A stretch of DNA of 64,000 bases, taken from Ktedonobacter sp. SOSP1-85. Its GTDB lineage: Bacteria; Chloroflexota; Ktedonobacteria; Ktedonobacterales; Ktedonobacteraceae. Made by a program: the position numbers and the translations under genes. Within the stretch, counting starts at the first letter, position 1. Each line of letters starts with the position of its first letter. The stretch spans positions 1,116,001 through 1,180,000 of the forward strand of contig NZ_BNJI01000002.1 of the NCBI RefSeq assembly GCF_016587415.1, in the 5' to 3' direction. The notes beneath the pieces were generated by a model, which was not told the origin of the DNA, searched no databases, and saw only the letters and a list, made by a program, of their open reading frames with translations. Below, one piece after another: positions 8,037 through 17,115 of this stretch.

Positions 8037-9335
8037 ATGTTGTTTCGTCATGGGCTTGTGGCCTCGACATATGCGCCGACGCGGCTCGATATTCGTGTGC
8101 AGAATGAAAGTATTGTCCAGATTGCGCCCGAACTTACGCCTGAGCCGGGCGAGGACGTGATTGACGCCGAAGGTCTGCTTGTTCTGCCTGGTTTTATCGA
8201 TACGCATGTGCATTTTCGCGATCCCGGCGCGACCCACAAGGAAGACTTTTATACGGGTACACTGGCTGCGCTGGCGGGTGGCGTGACGACTATTCTGGAT
8301 ATGCCCAATACCCAACCGCCAACCGATAGTCTGCCGCATCTGACCGAGAAGGCAGCTATTGCCGGCACCAAGGCCGTGGTCGATTATGGTTTCTACCTGG
8401 GCGCGACCGATACCAATATTGAAGAGGCCGCCACCATCGCACGCGAGGTCGCGGCCATGAAGCTCTATATGGGTTCCTCCACTGGCTCGCTGCTGGTGAC
8501 CGAGTTTTCTCCCATCTACCGCCATTTCTCGACCTTTCCCCTGGAGAAACCCATTGTCGTCCATGCTGAGGACGAGCAATCGCTCAAGTATTTTGGTGCG
8601 CTGGGTCTGCAAGACCATAATCAGGCGCGCCCCCCTGTCAGCGCGCAGATTGCCCTGGGGCGGGCCATCGCTATCGCCGAGAAGACCGGGCGGCGTCTCC
8701 ACGTTGCGCATACCACCACCCAGCGTGAGATGGAACTGATTCACGAGGCCAAGCAGAAGGGGGTACGCGTCACCTGCGAGGTCACACCCCTACACCTCTT
8801 CTTAAACGAGGAGGACCAGCATCGCCTGGGCAACTTTGGCAAGGTCAACCCGCCTTTGAGAAGCAAAAGCGATCAGGCGGCGCTCTGGCGCTACTTCGAT
8901 ATCATCGATACTATTGGTACCGATCACGCTCCCCATACTCGTGAAGAGAAGGAGCAGCCGTACAGCAAGGCACCATCGGGTATGACGGGTGTGCAGACCA
9001 TGCTTCCCCTGCTGCTCAATGCTGTAAGCCAGGGCAAAGTCAGCCTGGAGGCCGTGATCGAGCGCTGCGTCGTTAATCCGGCGGAGATCTTTGGTCTCAA
9101 GACCAAGGGCGCGTTACAGGTGGGGAAGGATGCCGATATTGTCCTGATCAATCCCGAGGAGGAGTATGTTATCAGCAACGAGCAGATCCTCTCGCGCTGC
9201 GGCTGGACTCCCTTCGCCGGAACACGTATCAAAGGCAAGGTCCAGCGCGTCTTCGTGCGTGGCACCCTGGCCTATGACCAGGGGAGAGTGCTTGCCCAGC
9301 CTGGCAGTGGCAAACCAGTCGCTTATCAGGGATAG
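8037..9335 (+). CDS. pyrC: Dihydroorotase
   Basis: The 432-residue amidohydrolase closes carbamoyl-aspartate to dihydroorotate. Metal ligands are seen in DTHVHFRDPG (about residues 57-66), the lysine of AMKLYMGSSTGSL, histidines in VVHAEDE and LHVAHTTT, and the aspartate of GTDHAPHTREEK. A longer frame starts at a GTG at 7953 but would run through the palindrome; the ATG at 8037 has AAGGAG at an 8-base spacing and is chosen. Its neighbour pyrD supports dihydroorotase rather than hydantoinase or allantoinase activity. Confidence 0.93.
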   Translation: MLFRHGLVASTYAPTRLDIRVQNESIVQIAPELTPEPGEDVIDAEGLLVLPGFIDTHVHFRDPGATHKEDFYTGTLAALAGGVTTILDMPNTQPPTDSLPHLTEKAAIAGTKAVVDYGFYLGATDTNIEEAATIAREVAAMKLYMGSSTGSLLVTEFSPIYRHFSTFPLEKPIVVHAEDEQSLKYFGALGLQDHNQARPPVSAQIALGRAIAIAEKTGRRLHVAHTTTQREMELIHEAKQKGVRVTCEVTPLHLFLNEEDQHRLGNFGKVNPPLRSKSDQAALWRYFDIIDTIGTDHAPHTREEKEQPYSKAPSGMTGVQTMLPLLLNAVSQGKVSLEAVIERCVVNPAEIFGLKTKGALQVGKDADIVLINPEEEYVISNEQILSRCGWTPFAGTRIKGKVQRVFVRGTLAYDQGRVLAQPGSGKPVAYQG

Positions 9336-9349
9336 ATGGGGGAGTGGGG

Positions 9350-9400
9350 TAAGATATGTGGGTGGAAAACGGCTTTGCCGTTTTCCACCCACATATCTTA
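9350..9400. terminator. Perfect palindrome behind pyrC
   Basis: Arms of 24 bp at 9350-9373 and 9377-9400 match perfectly around loop ttt. It begins 14 bases after the pyrC stop. A T-rich stretch follows only weakly (tcttcctgcttt), so it may act as a terminator or as a 3'-end stabiliser. Confidence 0.75.
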
Positions 9401-9459
9401 TCTTCCTGCTTTGCTCCTTGACACACATCATTTCATGGTATATATTTACCTCGCAACAA

Positions 9460-9482
9460 GGTCACCCCCTAAAGGGGTGGCC
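9460..9482 (+). terminator. Rho-independent terminator-like hairpin
   Basis: GGTCACCCC and GGGGTGGCC pair (9 bp with one G-U) around ctaaa and are followed by tgttttgttt. It is the second hairpin in the 239-base gap between pyrC and the next gene. Confidence 0.55.
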
Positions 9483-9505
9483 TGTTTTGTTTGGAAAAGA
9501 CGGAA

Positions 9506-9544
9506 AAGAAGGCACGCCTGTTGTCAAAACAGGCGTGCCTTCTT
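9506..9544 (+). repeat. Perfect hairpin in the leader of the 9575 gene
   Basis: Arms of 17 bp (9506-9522 and 9528-9544) match perfectly around gtcaa. The hairpin ends 30 bases before the ATG at 9575 and about 17 bases before its AAAGGAG, so it is either the terminator of the upstream region or a 5'-leader structure of the next mRNA. Confidence 0.6.
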
Positions 9545-9574
9545 GCTGTCACAAAAAAGCAAAGGAGCGTTTTG

Positions 9575-10051
9575 ATGACCTCTAACCATGTTTCTATCGA
9601 CACTCTGCCAACGGAAGAGGCCGCGAACTGGCTACAATCACACCTCACAACCTGGACGGCGTATGCCTGCACCCTGGCGCAACAGGGAACGCTCAGCCCG
9701 GAAGATGCGGCGCGCCTCTTTATGCAGCCAGTGCCGCTCGCGGCTGGAGAGCGAGCAGACGCGCAGTTACTTGAGCGCCAGGCAAGGCAGAGCGCCACAG
9801 TCATGGCCTTGATGCATGGTGCCAGCAATGTCTCTCTGGAACGTGAAGGCGATAGCTGGCTGTTAAAGGCCACTTTGAGTGTGCTACGCGAGCACCTGAA
9901 AGCCTGGCACGTAGAACTGGCCTTTTTTGCCCGCTGGCTAGGTGAGCAGGCGCGCCTCGTGGGCCTGACGAAGGGCATCGATTATACCACCTGGCTTGAG
10001 GGCGACGTGTTGCACATGCGCTTGAGCTTGCTGGAGCCTGAACAGGCTTAA
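9575..10051 (+). CDS. Hypothetical protein, 158 residues
   Basis: The ATG at 9575 has AGGAG at a 7-base spacing; a frame start at 9491 would cross the hairpin and is rejected. The product is soluble and helical in look, with ELAFFARWLGEQARLVGLTKG near its C-terminus. No known family is recognised. It is convergent with the Eis-like gene, and the two share a palindrome at 10072-10125. Confidence 0.7.
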   Translation: MTSNHVSIDTLPTEEAANWLQSHLTTWTAYACTLAQQGTLSPEDAARLFMQPVPLAAGERADAQLLERQARQSATVMALMHGASNVSLEREGDSWLLKATLSVLREHLKAWHVELAFFARWLGEQARLVGLTKGIDYTTWLEGDVLHMRLSLLEPEQA

Positions 10052-10071
10052 AAATCGGGTTTGTCTGTAGG

Positions 10072-10125
10072 GTGCTACTTGCGTACGCACCTACTGCAAA
10101 ATGTAGGTGCGTACGCAAGTAGCAC
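10072..10125. terminator. Palindrome between convergent genes
   Basis: Arms of 23 bp at 10072-10094 and 10103-10125 match perfectly around an 8-base loop. It sits 20 bases after one stop codon and 2 bases from the other, as expected for a bidirectional terminator. Confidence 0.8.
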
Positions 10126-10127
10126 GC

Positions 10128-11294
10128 TTAATATTTGCTATACAAGTAAGGGAGCTGTGGCGGGAACATGGCAAGCATACGCGCTTGTAGTTCAGGCGAG
10201 GGATCGCCCCATTCGCGTAGGGTGAAAGTCTCGGGATCGTGCGTACCATAGACCAGGGCGGTGAGGCCCTGGATGGTGAGCTGGCAGTCAGCCTGAGTGA
10301 TGGTGGTGACTTGCAGTGTGCCATCGACGCACGCGAAATGGTAGGTGTCGTTGTTCCAGGGGCAGATGGGATCGCTGATATGGGCGCTAAACTCTCCTCC
10401 TCCACAACGCATTCCGCCGATGTCTGTCACCGTGATGATACGTGCCATGGGGGCCTCTTCTGCCTGGATTGTAGGGCGCAGGTCGGGAAGCCAGGTCTCG
10501 GGAAGCTCTGCGGATGGCAGGTGAAGCTTGATATGCTTCACCTGGTCGATATGGCGGGCGAACCAGGCGAGTAGCAAGTATTTGCCGGGGCTATCGTCGT
10601 AGAAGAAGCAGGGAATCTCCATCTCCCTATTTTCCTCTTCACCTGTAATAGTGTAGAGCATCATCGCATGTAGCTCGCTATCAATGATTGCGGTTGCTTG
10701 CCAGGAGGTATGTCCATAGCTCTTTGCGGAGGGATCGAGGGCCATGCCGTGTGTTTGCTGGTGCTGATGAGCCAAGTAAGCTTTTTGTGTACCGAATCTA
10801 TCGCTATCTGAGGTGAGCTCTACATGTCCCTTGAGCTCTTTGCGCAGGAGTGGCGCGAAGGCCTCAACGGGGATGAGTACCGTGCGTGGTTGGGGGAACG
10901 TCGTATAGCCAAGGCGGTCGTAGAAGGACTCGCGGAAAGGATAGAGATTAGAGAAGGGAATGCCCGCCTCGTGCATATGGCGCATAAGCTCACTGAGTAT
11001 CTGTCGCGAGTATCCGGCGCGCCTTGCCGCTGGATGGGTCGCCACACCCCACACAGCAGCGTTCGGGTAGAGCTTGCCATGCACGTTTTGTATCATAGTG
11101 GAGTAGGACGCACAGGCAAAAGGCTTTTCATCACCGAAGAGACCCAGGATCATAGCGCTTTTCATATAATCAGGGTTTGACCATTCCTCTAGCGAAGGAA
11201 GAGGTGGTGTGGCCCTGAAGGCGTAGCTCATAAGGTCGCGAGAAACAGTGAAGCGCTCATCCCCGGTGAGCTGGCGGATAGTGATCTGGCTCAA
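10128..11294 (-). CDS. Eis-like GNAT acetyltransferase
   Basis: The 388-residue protein has the three-part layout of Eis-family acetyltransferases: an N-terminal GNAT domain with VWGVATHPAARRAGYSRQIL (acetyl-CoA loop, about residues 80-99), a second degenerate GNAT-like part, and an SCP2-like C-terminal domain ending in PQLPYLYSKY, where the C-terminal carboxylate usually takes part in catalysis. Eis enzymes acetylate amines such as aminoglycosides or lysines. It lies 12 bases after the small gene at 11307-11680 on the same strand. Confidence 0.85.
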   Translation of the reverse strand: MSQITIRQLTGDERFTVSRDLMSYAFRATPPLPSLEEWSNPDYMKSAMILGLFGDEKPFACASYSTMIQNVHGKLYPNAAVWGVATHPAARRAGYSRQILSELMRHMHEAGIPFSNLYPFRESFYDRLGYTTFPQPRTVLIPVEAFAPLLRKELKGHVELTSDSDRFGTQKAYLAHQHQQTHGMALDPSAKSYGHTSWQATAIIDSELHAMMLYTITGEEENREMEIPCFFYDDSPGKYLLLAWFARHIDQVKHIKLHLPSAELPETWLPDLRPTIQAEEAPMARIITVTDIGGMRCGGGEFSAHISDPICPWNNDTYHFACVDGTLQVTTITQADCQLTIQGLTALVYGTHDPETFTLREWGDPSPELQARMLAMFPPQLPYLYSKY

Positions 11295-11306
11295 GGTCTG
11301 TCTCCT

Positions 11307-11680
11307 TTATCGCTTATAGCTTTTATTCCAGCGTGCGACCTGCACGTGAGTAACTCTGGTTTCTATCCAGGGAGCATCACGTTGCAAATGACCCCCTGCG
11401 CTGCCTACGTAGCGAATAATCTCCGCTGTTCGGCAGACAGCTTCATCCCATTGGCCGCCAAAGCCCAAGGGACCAAGGGGAGCAACTTCATAAATATGCC
11501 AGCTCTCCCTCATAGCAGCTTCGCGTTTAGTGTAGTGAGGTGTGGTATGGCTGTTAAGAAAGATAAAACCATCCCCAACCCAGGAATGTTTGCAGAAATG
11601 CCCATTGAGAATAGTGCCTACTGGAAGGCGCCTGGCGTGCAATGATACCAGCGTACTTTCCTGATTTGATTGTATTTCAT
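11307..11680 (-). pseudogene. Small unknown protein with an apparent frameshift near its start
   Basis: An AGGAGGG with an ATG at 11680 opens a frame reading MKYNQIRKVRWYHCTPGAF and then meets a TAG after 20 codons. The next frame continues with PVGTILNGHFCKHSWVGDG and stays open to 11307, but by itself has only a TTG without a binding site. The joined reading (WYHCTPGA-LPVGTIL) looks like one continuous protein of about 120 residues, so a one-base indel near 11622-11635 has probably broken the gene, unless it is a sequencing error. It would be co-transcribed with the Eis-like gene. Family unknown. Confidence 0.5.
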
Positions 11681-11767
11681 ATTTCCCTCCTTTACGACGC
11701 CAATGGCGTTAAGGAGGATGTCTATATGGAAGGTGCAATATTAGATTTTTTCTATGCTAGGATGTTA

Positions 11768-12373
11768 CTATAGCCAACCCTTCTGCTCGGCCATGCGTGC
11801 GGCTTCGATGCGGTTGCGTACACCTAATTTCTGAATGGCAACCGAGAGGTAGTTGCGTACAGTGCCTTCGGAGAGAAAAAGTTTAGCTGCGATCTGGGCG
11901 ATGCTCGCACCCTCGGTTGCGGCGGCGAGCACGGCGCGCTCTCGCTCTGTAAGCGGATTGCTTCCCTCGCTGAGAGCGGAGAGGGCCAGGGTTGGATCGA
12001 CGATGCGCTCACCGGCCATGGCGCGACGAACGGCTGTAGCGAGTTGAGCAGAAGGGGCATCTTTGAGCAGGAAACCTACGACGCCACTCTGCATGGCCTG
12101 GCGTAGATAACCAGGACGCCCAAAGGTTGTGAGAATGAGTATGCGACAGGAGGGCAATTGTGCATGTAGAGAGGCGGCAGCGGTAAGTCCATCACATCCA
12201 GGCATCTCAATATCGAGTAACGCAATATCGGGTTTACTCTCAAGGGCTTTAGGAAGCACTTCATCGCCAGAGCCCACTTCCGCTACAATCTCGATATCAC
12301 CTTCTAGCGTGAGCAGGGCTGCGAGCGCACCACGTACCATGGCCTGGTCTTCTGCTAACAGTACGCGAATCAT
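11768..12373 (-). CDS. NarL/LuxR-type response regulator (DesR-like)
   Basis: The 201-residue protein has a receiver domain (residues 1-120) with the acidic pocket AEDQ, phospho-acceptor D54 in LLDIEMPG, and the conserved lysine in LLKDAPS, then a LuxR-type helix-turn-helix (about residues 138-200, LTERERAVLAAATEG and LSEGTVRNYLSVAIQKLG). The start MIRVLLAED is chosen over a longer frame because GAGGAG precedes it. It follows the histidine kinase gene by 34 bases. The palindrome at 14486-14505 is a candidate target. Confidence 0.92.
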   Translation of the reverse strand: MIRVLLAEDQAMVRGALAALLTLEGDIEIVAEVGSGDEVLPKALESKPDIALLDIEMPGCDGLTAAASLHAQLPSCRILILTTFGRPGYLRQAMQSGVVGFLLKDAPSAQLATAVRRAMAGERIVDPTLALSALSEGSNPLTERERAVLAAATEGASIAQIAAKLFLSEGTVRNYLSVAIQKLGVRNRIEAARMAEQKGWL

Positions 12374-12407
12374 AGTCGGAATTCTCCTCGTTATTCTTAT
12401 AGCCATA

Positions 12408-13592
12408 TCAAGATATAGGTAGAGAAACTGTGAGGCAGAAGCCGCCTTTGAGGTCTGCTCTAGCTTCGCATGTTCCACCCAGGGTTGCTACGCGCTCAGT
12501 GATGCCATGCAGCCCATTTCCCTTTGTCGTGCTACTTGCCACAGGGCCGTCGTTAGTAAGTACAAGGTGGATCTTGTGAGGATGCTGGGAAATGCTTAGG
12601 GTACAGTGCTGAGCCCGGCTATGTTTGATAATGTTGGTGACTCCCTCACGTATCACCCAGCCCAGGGCGGCTTCAATGGTGGCTGGCAGTGTATGAATAA
12701 TTTTCTCGTCACCCTCATAGTTATAGACGATGCCTGCTGCGGCTAAGATCTCCTGTGTCGCCTGGATCTCGCTGGCAAGGGTAGGCTGGCGATAACTGGT
12801 AACGGCCTCGCGAACCTCTTGCAGCGTCGTCCGTGCAACCTGCTCGATATCCCTGACTTCGGTCGCGGCTCGCTCCGGTGCCATTACTAGCAGGCGCCCT
12901 GCCAACTCGCTTTTAAGGGCGATGAGCGAGAGACTATGGCCTAGCAGGTCATGTAGATCGCGAGCTATGCGTAGCCGCTCGTTCATTACGGCCAGGTGTG
13001 CGATCTCTTCTCGCGCCTGGCGTAGCTCCCGGCGGATAGTCAAGGACCAGACAATGGCCTTCACGACATAGCCGACTGCAATGACAAATACGACTGACCT
13101 ACCAATGCCTATCCAGGAGAAATGCACCAGCCAGCCAGTTCCTATATTTAAAAGGACGAGTAGGATCAGTATCAGCGTGGTTTGCCGCGTCTGGAAGCGC
13201 CCTCCGACATAGGAAGCTGTGAAGATGAAGAAGTCGAGCCAGTCGCTGGGATCTCCATGCGAGATAAGCGGAAGCGCGAAGCTTAAGGTTGCCATGCCTG
13301 CAAGGGGTAGCCAGCTCCGAACATGACTGCCAGGTGTTAAACGTATCTGTCCTGTGAGGCGTTGAGCGTTCACCAGTGTCTCCCTGAGGTAGAGCGTGAA
13401 GAAGAGTGCCACGCCGAGGAAGCTGATAAGCAGGATCGGTAGCGGCGGATGAGCCAGGCAGAGACCTATGATGCCAGGGCTGAAGAAAGGCAGCCAGATC
13501 ACCCAGATCAACCATAAGAGATAAGGAGAAGGGCCAGGGGCCTTCTCCATCAAATCTATCTCTGTGTCTTGAGCTTTTTGTGTATCTAGCAA
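12408..13592 (-). CDS. DesK-like sensor histidine kinase
   Basis: The 394-residue protein has about five to six membrane helices in residues 20-190, then a HisKA_3 dimerisation domain with ARDLHDLLGHSLSLI (the first His is the phosphorylation site) and a HATPase domain ending in GNGLHGITERVATLGG. It has no separate extracellular sensor domain, as in DesK-type membrane sensors. The TTG start is preceded by AGGAGG at 10 bases. It lies between a membrane protein gene and its response regulator. Confidence 0.9.
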   Translation of the reverse strand: MLDTQKAQDTEIDLMEKAPGPSPYLLWLIWVIWLPFFSPGIIGLCLAHPPLPILLISFLGVALFFTLYLRETLVNAQRLTGQIRLTPGSHVRSWLPLAGMATLSFALPLISHGDPSDWLDFFIFTASYVGGRFQTRQTTLILILLVLLNIGTGWLVHFSWIGIGRSVVFVIAVGYVVKAIVWSLTIRRELRQAREEIAHLAVMNERLRIARDLHDLLGHSLSLIALKSELAGRLLVMAPERAATEVRDIEQVARTTLQEVREAVTSYRQPTLASEIQATQEILAAAGIVYNYEGDEKIIHTLPATIEAALGWVIREGVTNIIKHSRAQHCTLSISQHPHKIHLVLTNDGPVASSTTKGNGLHGITERVATLGGTCEARADLKGGFCLTVSLPIS

Positions 13593-13627
13593 ACTTCGGA
13601 AGCCTCCTTGCCGCTTGATGCTTAGCT

Positions 13628-14320
13628 TTATTTTACACTATCTGCAGGAGAGAGCGCGTGCTCTTTCCTGGCTCCCCTGTCCATACGGAAGAGTAGCGTG
13701 ATAGCGGCGGCGATAGTCCATATATTCTGGATCATCAGGATAATGATCACTATGAGCAGGAAGGCGGTATTGAAGAGTCCCAGGGCGCCCAGAACCTGGA
13801 AGAGGATACCCAGGCCGATGGCCAGGTAACTAAAGGCGCGTGGGAGCAGGCGTGTGTTCCACAGCGCCAGGCCCTGCACCAGGAAGAGCGAAGGTGCCAA
13901 TAGAAAGACGTGGATAAAGGTATTTGTCAGGTCAAAGCAGGTTTGCGCTGCCTGGAGATGACCGTTGTCTCCAGCCATAACGGCCCCAATCTCGAAGGTT
14001 ACCTCCGCGAGCGAGAGGGCCATGATGACGCCAGCCGTCAGGAGAGTCATACGCCCAAAGAAGCGTTGTGACGCACCAGCCAGGTGAATAATGGCCAGGC
14101 TAAAGATGACGCTGAGCAGTGAACCAATTGCTTGTAGCCAGGCATCAAAGAGAATGGTGCTGTGGTATTGAATGCCAAAGGACTGTAGCTGGGCAATTGT
14201 GGCGTTGGTGGCAGGCAGGGGCATAAAGGTCCACGGGGCGGCAAAGTAGGTCGTCAGAGCGATGGTTCCCAGCATACCACAGAGTGAAACCAGAATGTAG
14301 GTTGAGCGATGTGTGATCAT
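13628..14320 (-). CDS. Polytopic membrane protein (DUF4386-like)
   Basis: The 230-residue protein has about six hydrophobic helices and no catalytic motif. Its layout resembles DUF4386 membrane proteins. The ATG at 14320 is chosen because AGGAGG lies 8 bases before it. It is the first gene of the operon with the histidine kinase and response regulator, so it may modify the membrane signal sensed by the kinase or be a target of the system. That link is inference from position. Confidence 0.7.
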   Translation of the reverse strand: MITHRSTYILVSLCGMLGTIALTTYFAAPWTFMPLPATNATIAQLQSFGIQYHSTILFDAWLQAIGSLLSVIFSLAIIHLAGASQRFFGRMTLLTAGVIMALSLAEVTFEIGAVMAGDNGHLQAAQTCFDLTNTFIHVFLLAPSLFLVQGLALWNTRLLPRAFSYLAIGLGILFQVLGALGLFNTAFLLIVIIILMIQNIWTIAAAITLLFRMDRGARKEHALSPADSVK

Positions 14321-14485
14321 GATAAGTGCCTCCTTGCTGTATAAAGCGCATAGATGTTTGTTATGAGTATGTTGGATTGCCAAAGTGTTGTGTGAGGTCT
14401 GAAGGCTTTATGCTTCAGGTATCCTCGACAGTTCTAAGTGTAGCTGGCCTCGGCTGTTTCCAGTAGTGAAGGGTGTCATTAGCTC

Positions 14486-14505
14486 CTTATGACATTTGTC
14501 ATAAG
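14486..14505. promoter_or_regulatory. Perfect 20-bp operator-like palindrome
   Basis: CTTATGACA at 14486-14494 and TGTCATAAG at 14497-14505 are perfectly complementary around tt. A partial third half-site (TGTCATTAG) lies at 14474-14482. The site is 46 bases upstream of the -35 box of the permease promoter and 166 bases upstream of the sensor operon. A NarL/DesR-type dimer site is likely; binding by the regulator at 11768-12373 is inferred. Confidence 0.6.
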
Positions 14506-14551
14506 CGCCAGGTAGCAAATCTCGCAACTTTGCTTTCAAAAGTGCATTTTG

Positions 14552-14581
14552 TTGAAACTGTACAAATCAAAAAGATATAAT
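14552..14581 (+). promoter_or_regulatory. Sigma-70-type promoter of the permease/formamidase operon
   Basis: TTGAAA at 14552-14557 and TATAAT at 14576-14581 are separated by 18 bases. This gives a 5' leader of about 108 bases before the permease ATG. Confidence 0.65.
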
Positions 14582-14695
14582 TATCCCTATAGCCTGATCG
14601 CCTCCTAGAGGCAAGCGTATGCAAACGTGTAAACCGCCCAAACTCGCCTATGTACATCGTGTGCATTTATTCATGAGAAGGAGCGTGAGTCATTT

Positions 14696-16123
14696 ATGGA
14701 AACTGCTTCTGCCAAACCCTCGGCGCCGCAAGAGTTGCGGGCAAACACAATCGGTCTTCCAGGTGTTTTATTTCAATCCATTACCACTATGGCGCCCGCC
14801 TCGGCCGTTTCGTTCAGCCTGGGAGCTGCTATCGCCTTTACGGGAGGCGCCTTGCCCCTGGCGGTCATCATTGCGCTGGTGGTCTGTTGCCTGATTGCCC
14901 TGAGCATTGGTTCCCTGGCCAAACACTTGCCCTCGGCTGGAGGCTATTTCACCTATGTGGGGCAATCGCTTGGTTTACAGGCAGGCTGGCTGACGGGCTG
15001 GCTGTTTAACCTGGCCTATCTCTTGATTGTGCCTTTTCAGCTCCTGGTGCTGGGGCCGGTCGCGGATTCCTTCGTGAGTGGCCTCTTTCACGTCTCGTTG
15101 GGCTGGCCGTTCTGGACCGTGGCCTTTGCGCTTCTCATTTTCGCGCTGACGATATTTGGCATCAAAATTTCTGCCGATACAGGTATCGTGCTGGGCGTCA
15201 TTGAAATTGTCGTCTTTGTCGCGCTCTCTATCTGGTTGATTGCTACTTCGCCGAACAATACATTGGCAGTCTTCAATCCAGGTTCCAGTCTGTTACCTGG
15301 TCTCAATGGCTGGCAGGGCGTGTTCTTTGGCATGATCTTCGTGCTCCTGGCCTTTGCGGGCTTTGAGTCATCGGCTCCACTGGCGGAGGAGGCGCGTAAT
15401 CCGCGCCGCACAGTTCCACGCGCCATCCTTCTGTCTGCGCTCTGTATTGGCATCTTCTATGTCTTCTGCTCTTATGCAGGTGTTGTAGGCTGGGGACCGG
15501 CGCAGATTGCCAAGTATTCGGCGGACGCCGATCCCTGGGGCACAATGGCTAAGAATGCCTGGGGTGGCTTCAGTTTTATTGTTATTCTCGCTATTCTCAA
15601 TAGTGCATTGGCGAATGCGAATGCAGGCGTGACAGCATCATCTCGCATGTTGTACGCCATGGGGCGTACCGGGGCGCTACCAAAAGTTCTGGCACGCCTC
15701 AACAACACGCGCACTCCATATGTAGCGATCATTTTCGCGATGGTGATCGCCCTCGTCTTCTCGCTACTGCCGGGCTTCATTTATGGTACAACCACGGCGT
15801 TCGCCCTGCTGGGCACCATCCTGACCCTGCCTATCATTCTAGTGTATATGGCTACCTGCGTCTCGGTGCCTTTCTTCTATCGCAGGCGTTATCCAGAGGA
15901 GTTCAACATTCTGCGCCACGTGATTGTGCCGCTTATTCCCTTTATCATCCTCTTGTTTGTCTTGTACTTCCAGTTTGTGCCCCTGCCAGCGGCGCCGCTG
16001 AATCTGGCTGGCCCCATCGTGGCGGTATGGCTGGTGGTTGGGATTATCGCCGTAGCTGTGCTGACGAGGCGCGCTCCTCACTTGCTGAAGGAGAGTGATA
16101 GCGCTGTTGTCGAAGTTGAATAG
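14696..16123 (+). CDS. APC family amino acid permease
   Basis: The 475-residue protein has about twelve hydrophobic helices and APC landmarks: the first-helix segment LFQSITTMAPASAVSFSLG, SAGGYFTYVGQSLG in helix 3, and GFESSAPLAEEARNPRRTVP after helix 6. It should import an amino acid or amine with protons or sodium. The next gene, a formamidase-family enzyme, begins 18 bases later, so the pair probably takes up and deamidates a nitrogen compound. Confidence 0.9.
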   Translation: METASAKPSAPQELRANTIGLPGVLFQSITTMAPASAVSFSLGAAIAFTGGALPLAVIIALVVCCLIALSIGSLAKHLPSAGGYFTYVGQSLGLQAGWLTGWLFNLAYLLIVPFQLLVLGPVADSFVSGLFHVSLGWPFWTVAFALLIFALTIFGIKISADTGIVLGVIEIVVFVALSIWLIATSPNNTLAVFNPGSSLLPGLNGWQGVFFGMIFVLLAFAGFESSAPLAEEARNPRRTVPRAILLSALCIGIFYVFCSYAGVVGWGPAQIAKYSADADPWGTMAKNAWGGFSFIVILAILNSALANANAGVTASSRMLYAMGRTGALPKVLARLNNTRTPYVAIIFAMVIALVFSLLPGFIYGTTTAFALLGTILTLPIILVYMATCVSVPFFYRRRYPEEFNILRHVIVPLIPFIILLFVLYFQFVPLPAAPLNLAGPIVAVWLVVGIIAVAVLTRRAPHLLKESDSAVVEVE

Positions 16124-16141
16124 GAAGGACGGTTACGCATT

Positions 16142-17101
16142 ATGACAACGGATTCCGGAAAAAAGACGAGGCGTACGATTCACCAGCACCAGTGGCACCA
16201 GGCCTGGGATAACAGCATTCCTCCGCTAGCCACTATTCAGTCGGGCGAAGAGGTCTTCTTCGACCTGCTGGATGCTTCCAATGGCGAAATAAAGCCGGAT
16301 AGCACGGTTGATACCCTGCGGACGCTGGATTTCTCGCGTGTGGACCAGGTCAGTGGACCCATCTATGTTGAAGGGGCCGAGCCCGGCGATACGCTCGAAG
16401 TCGAGATGCTCGATTTGCAGCCAGCTAGTTGGGGATGGACCGCGAATATTCCGGGCTTTGGCCTGCTCGCCGACGAGTTCCCTGAGCCAGCACTCAAGAT
16501 CTGGGACTTGAGTGCTGGAGCGGATGGTTGGGGCGAGTTCGCGCCTGGTATTCGCATTCCCTTGAGTCCCTTCTGTGGCGAGATCGGCCTGGCTCCCGCT
16601 GAGCCTGGAGCCTTCTCGACCATTCCGCCCTATCATCATGGTGGCAATATGGATACCAAGCATCTTACGAAGGGTGCGCATCTCTATCTGCCCGTGCAGG
16701 TTCCCGGCGCGCTTTTCTCGATTGGCGATGGGCATGCCGCCCAGGGCGATGGCGAGGTCTGCGGTACCGCTATCGAAACGCCGATGCGGGCGACCGTTCG
16801 CCTCACGGTGCATAAAGACAAAAAGGTCCAGCAGCCACATTTTCTGACCGCTGGTCCTTTGACGCCACGCACGAATACCGATAGATATTATGCTACTGAT
16901 GGCATCGCTCCCGATCTACTGGAGGCCACACGCAGCGCCGTGCGCCATATGATTGAGCATCTACATACCACCTATGGGCTATCGCGGGTGGAGGCCTATA
17001 TGCTTTGTAGCGTAGCCGTTGATCTCAAGCTCTGCGAAGTAGTCGATATGCCTAACTTTCTCGTGGGAGCCTTCCTTCCCCTGAGTATTTTTAGCAAGTA
17101 A
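16142..17101 (+). CDS. Acetamidase/formamidase family protein
   Basis: The 319-residue protein belongs to the FmdA/AmdA family, metal-dependent hydrolases of short amides that release ammonia. Typical segments are GPIYVEGAEPGDTLEVEMLD (residues 79-98), the PYHHGGNMDTKHL metal site with two adjacent histidines, and SIGDGHAAQGDGEVCGTAIE. The gene is the second in an operon with an APC permease, which fits nitrogen scavenging from an imported amide or amino acid derivative. A terminator follows at 17116-17160. Confidence 0.9.
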   Translation: MTTDSGKKTRRTIHQHQWHQAWDNSIPPLATIQSGEEVFFDLLDASNGEIKPDSTVDTLRTLDFSRVDQVSGPIYVEGAEPGDTLEVEMLDLQPASWGWTANIPGFGLLADEFPEPALKIWDLSAGADGWGEFAPGIRIPLSPFCGEIGLAPAEPGAFSTIPPYHHGGNMDTKHLTKGAHLYLPVQVPGALFSIGDGHAAQGDGEVCGTAIETPMRATVRLTVHKDKKVQQPHFLTAGPLTPRTNTDRYYATDGIAPDLLEATRSAVRHMIEHLHTTYGLSRVEAYMLCSVAVDLKLCEVVDMPNFLVGAFLPLSIFSK

Positions 17102-17115
17102 GCACTAAATCAATA

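Larger units (their letters stand above)
14321..14695. other. Divergent intergenic region of 375 bases
   Basis: The region separates the sensor operon from the permease/formamidase operon. It holds a perfect 20-bp palindrome (14486-14505) and a strong promoter reading right (14552-14581). No convincing small gene or structured RNA was seen. Confidence 0.6.
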
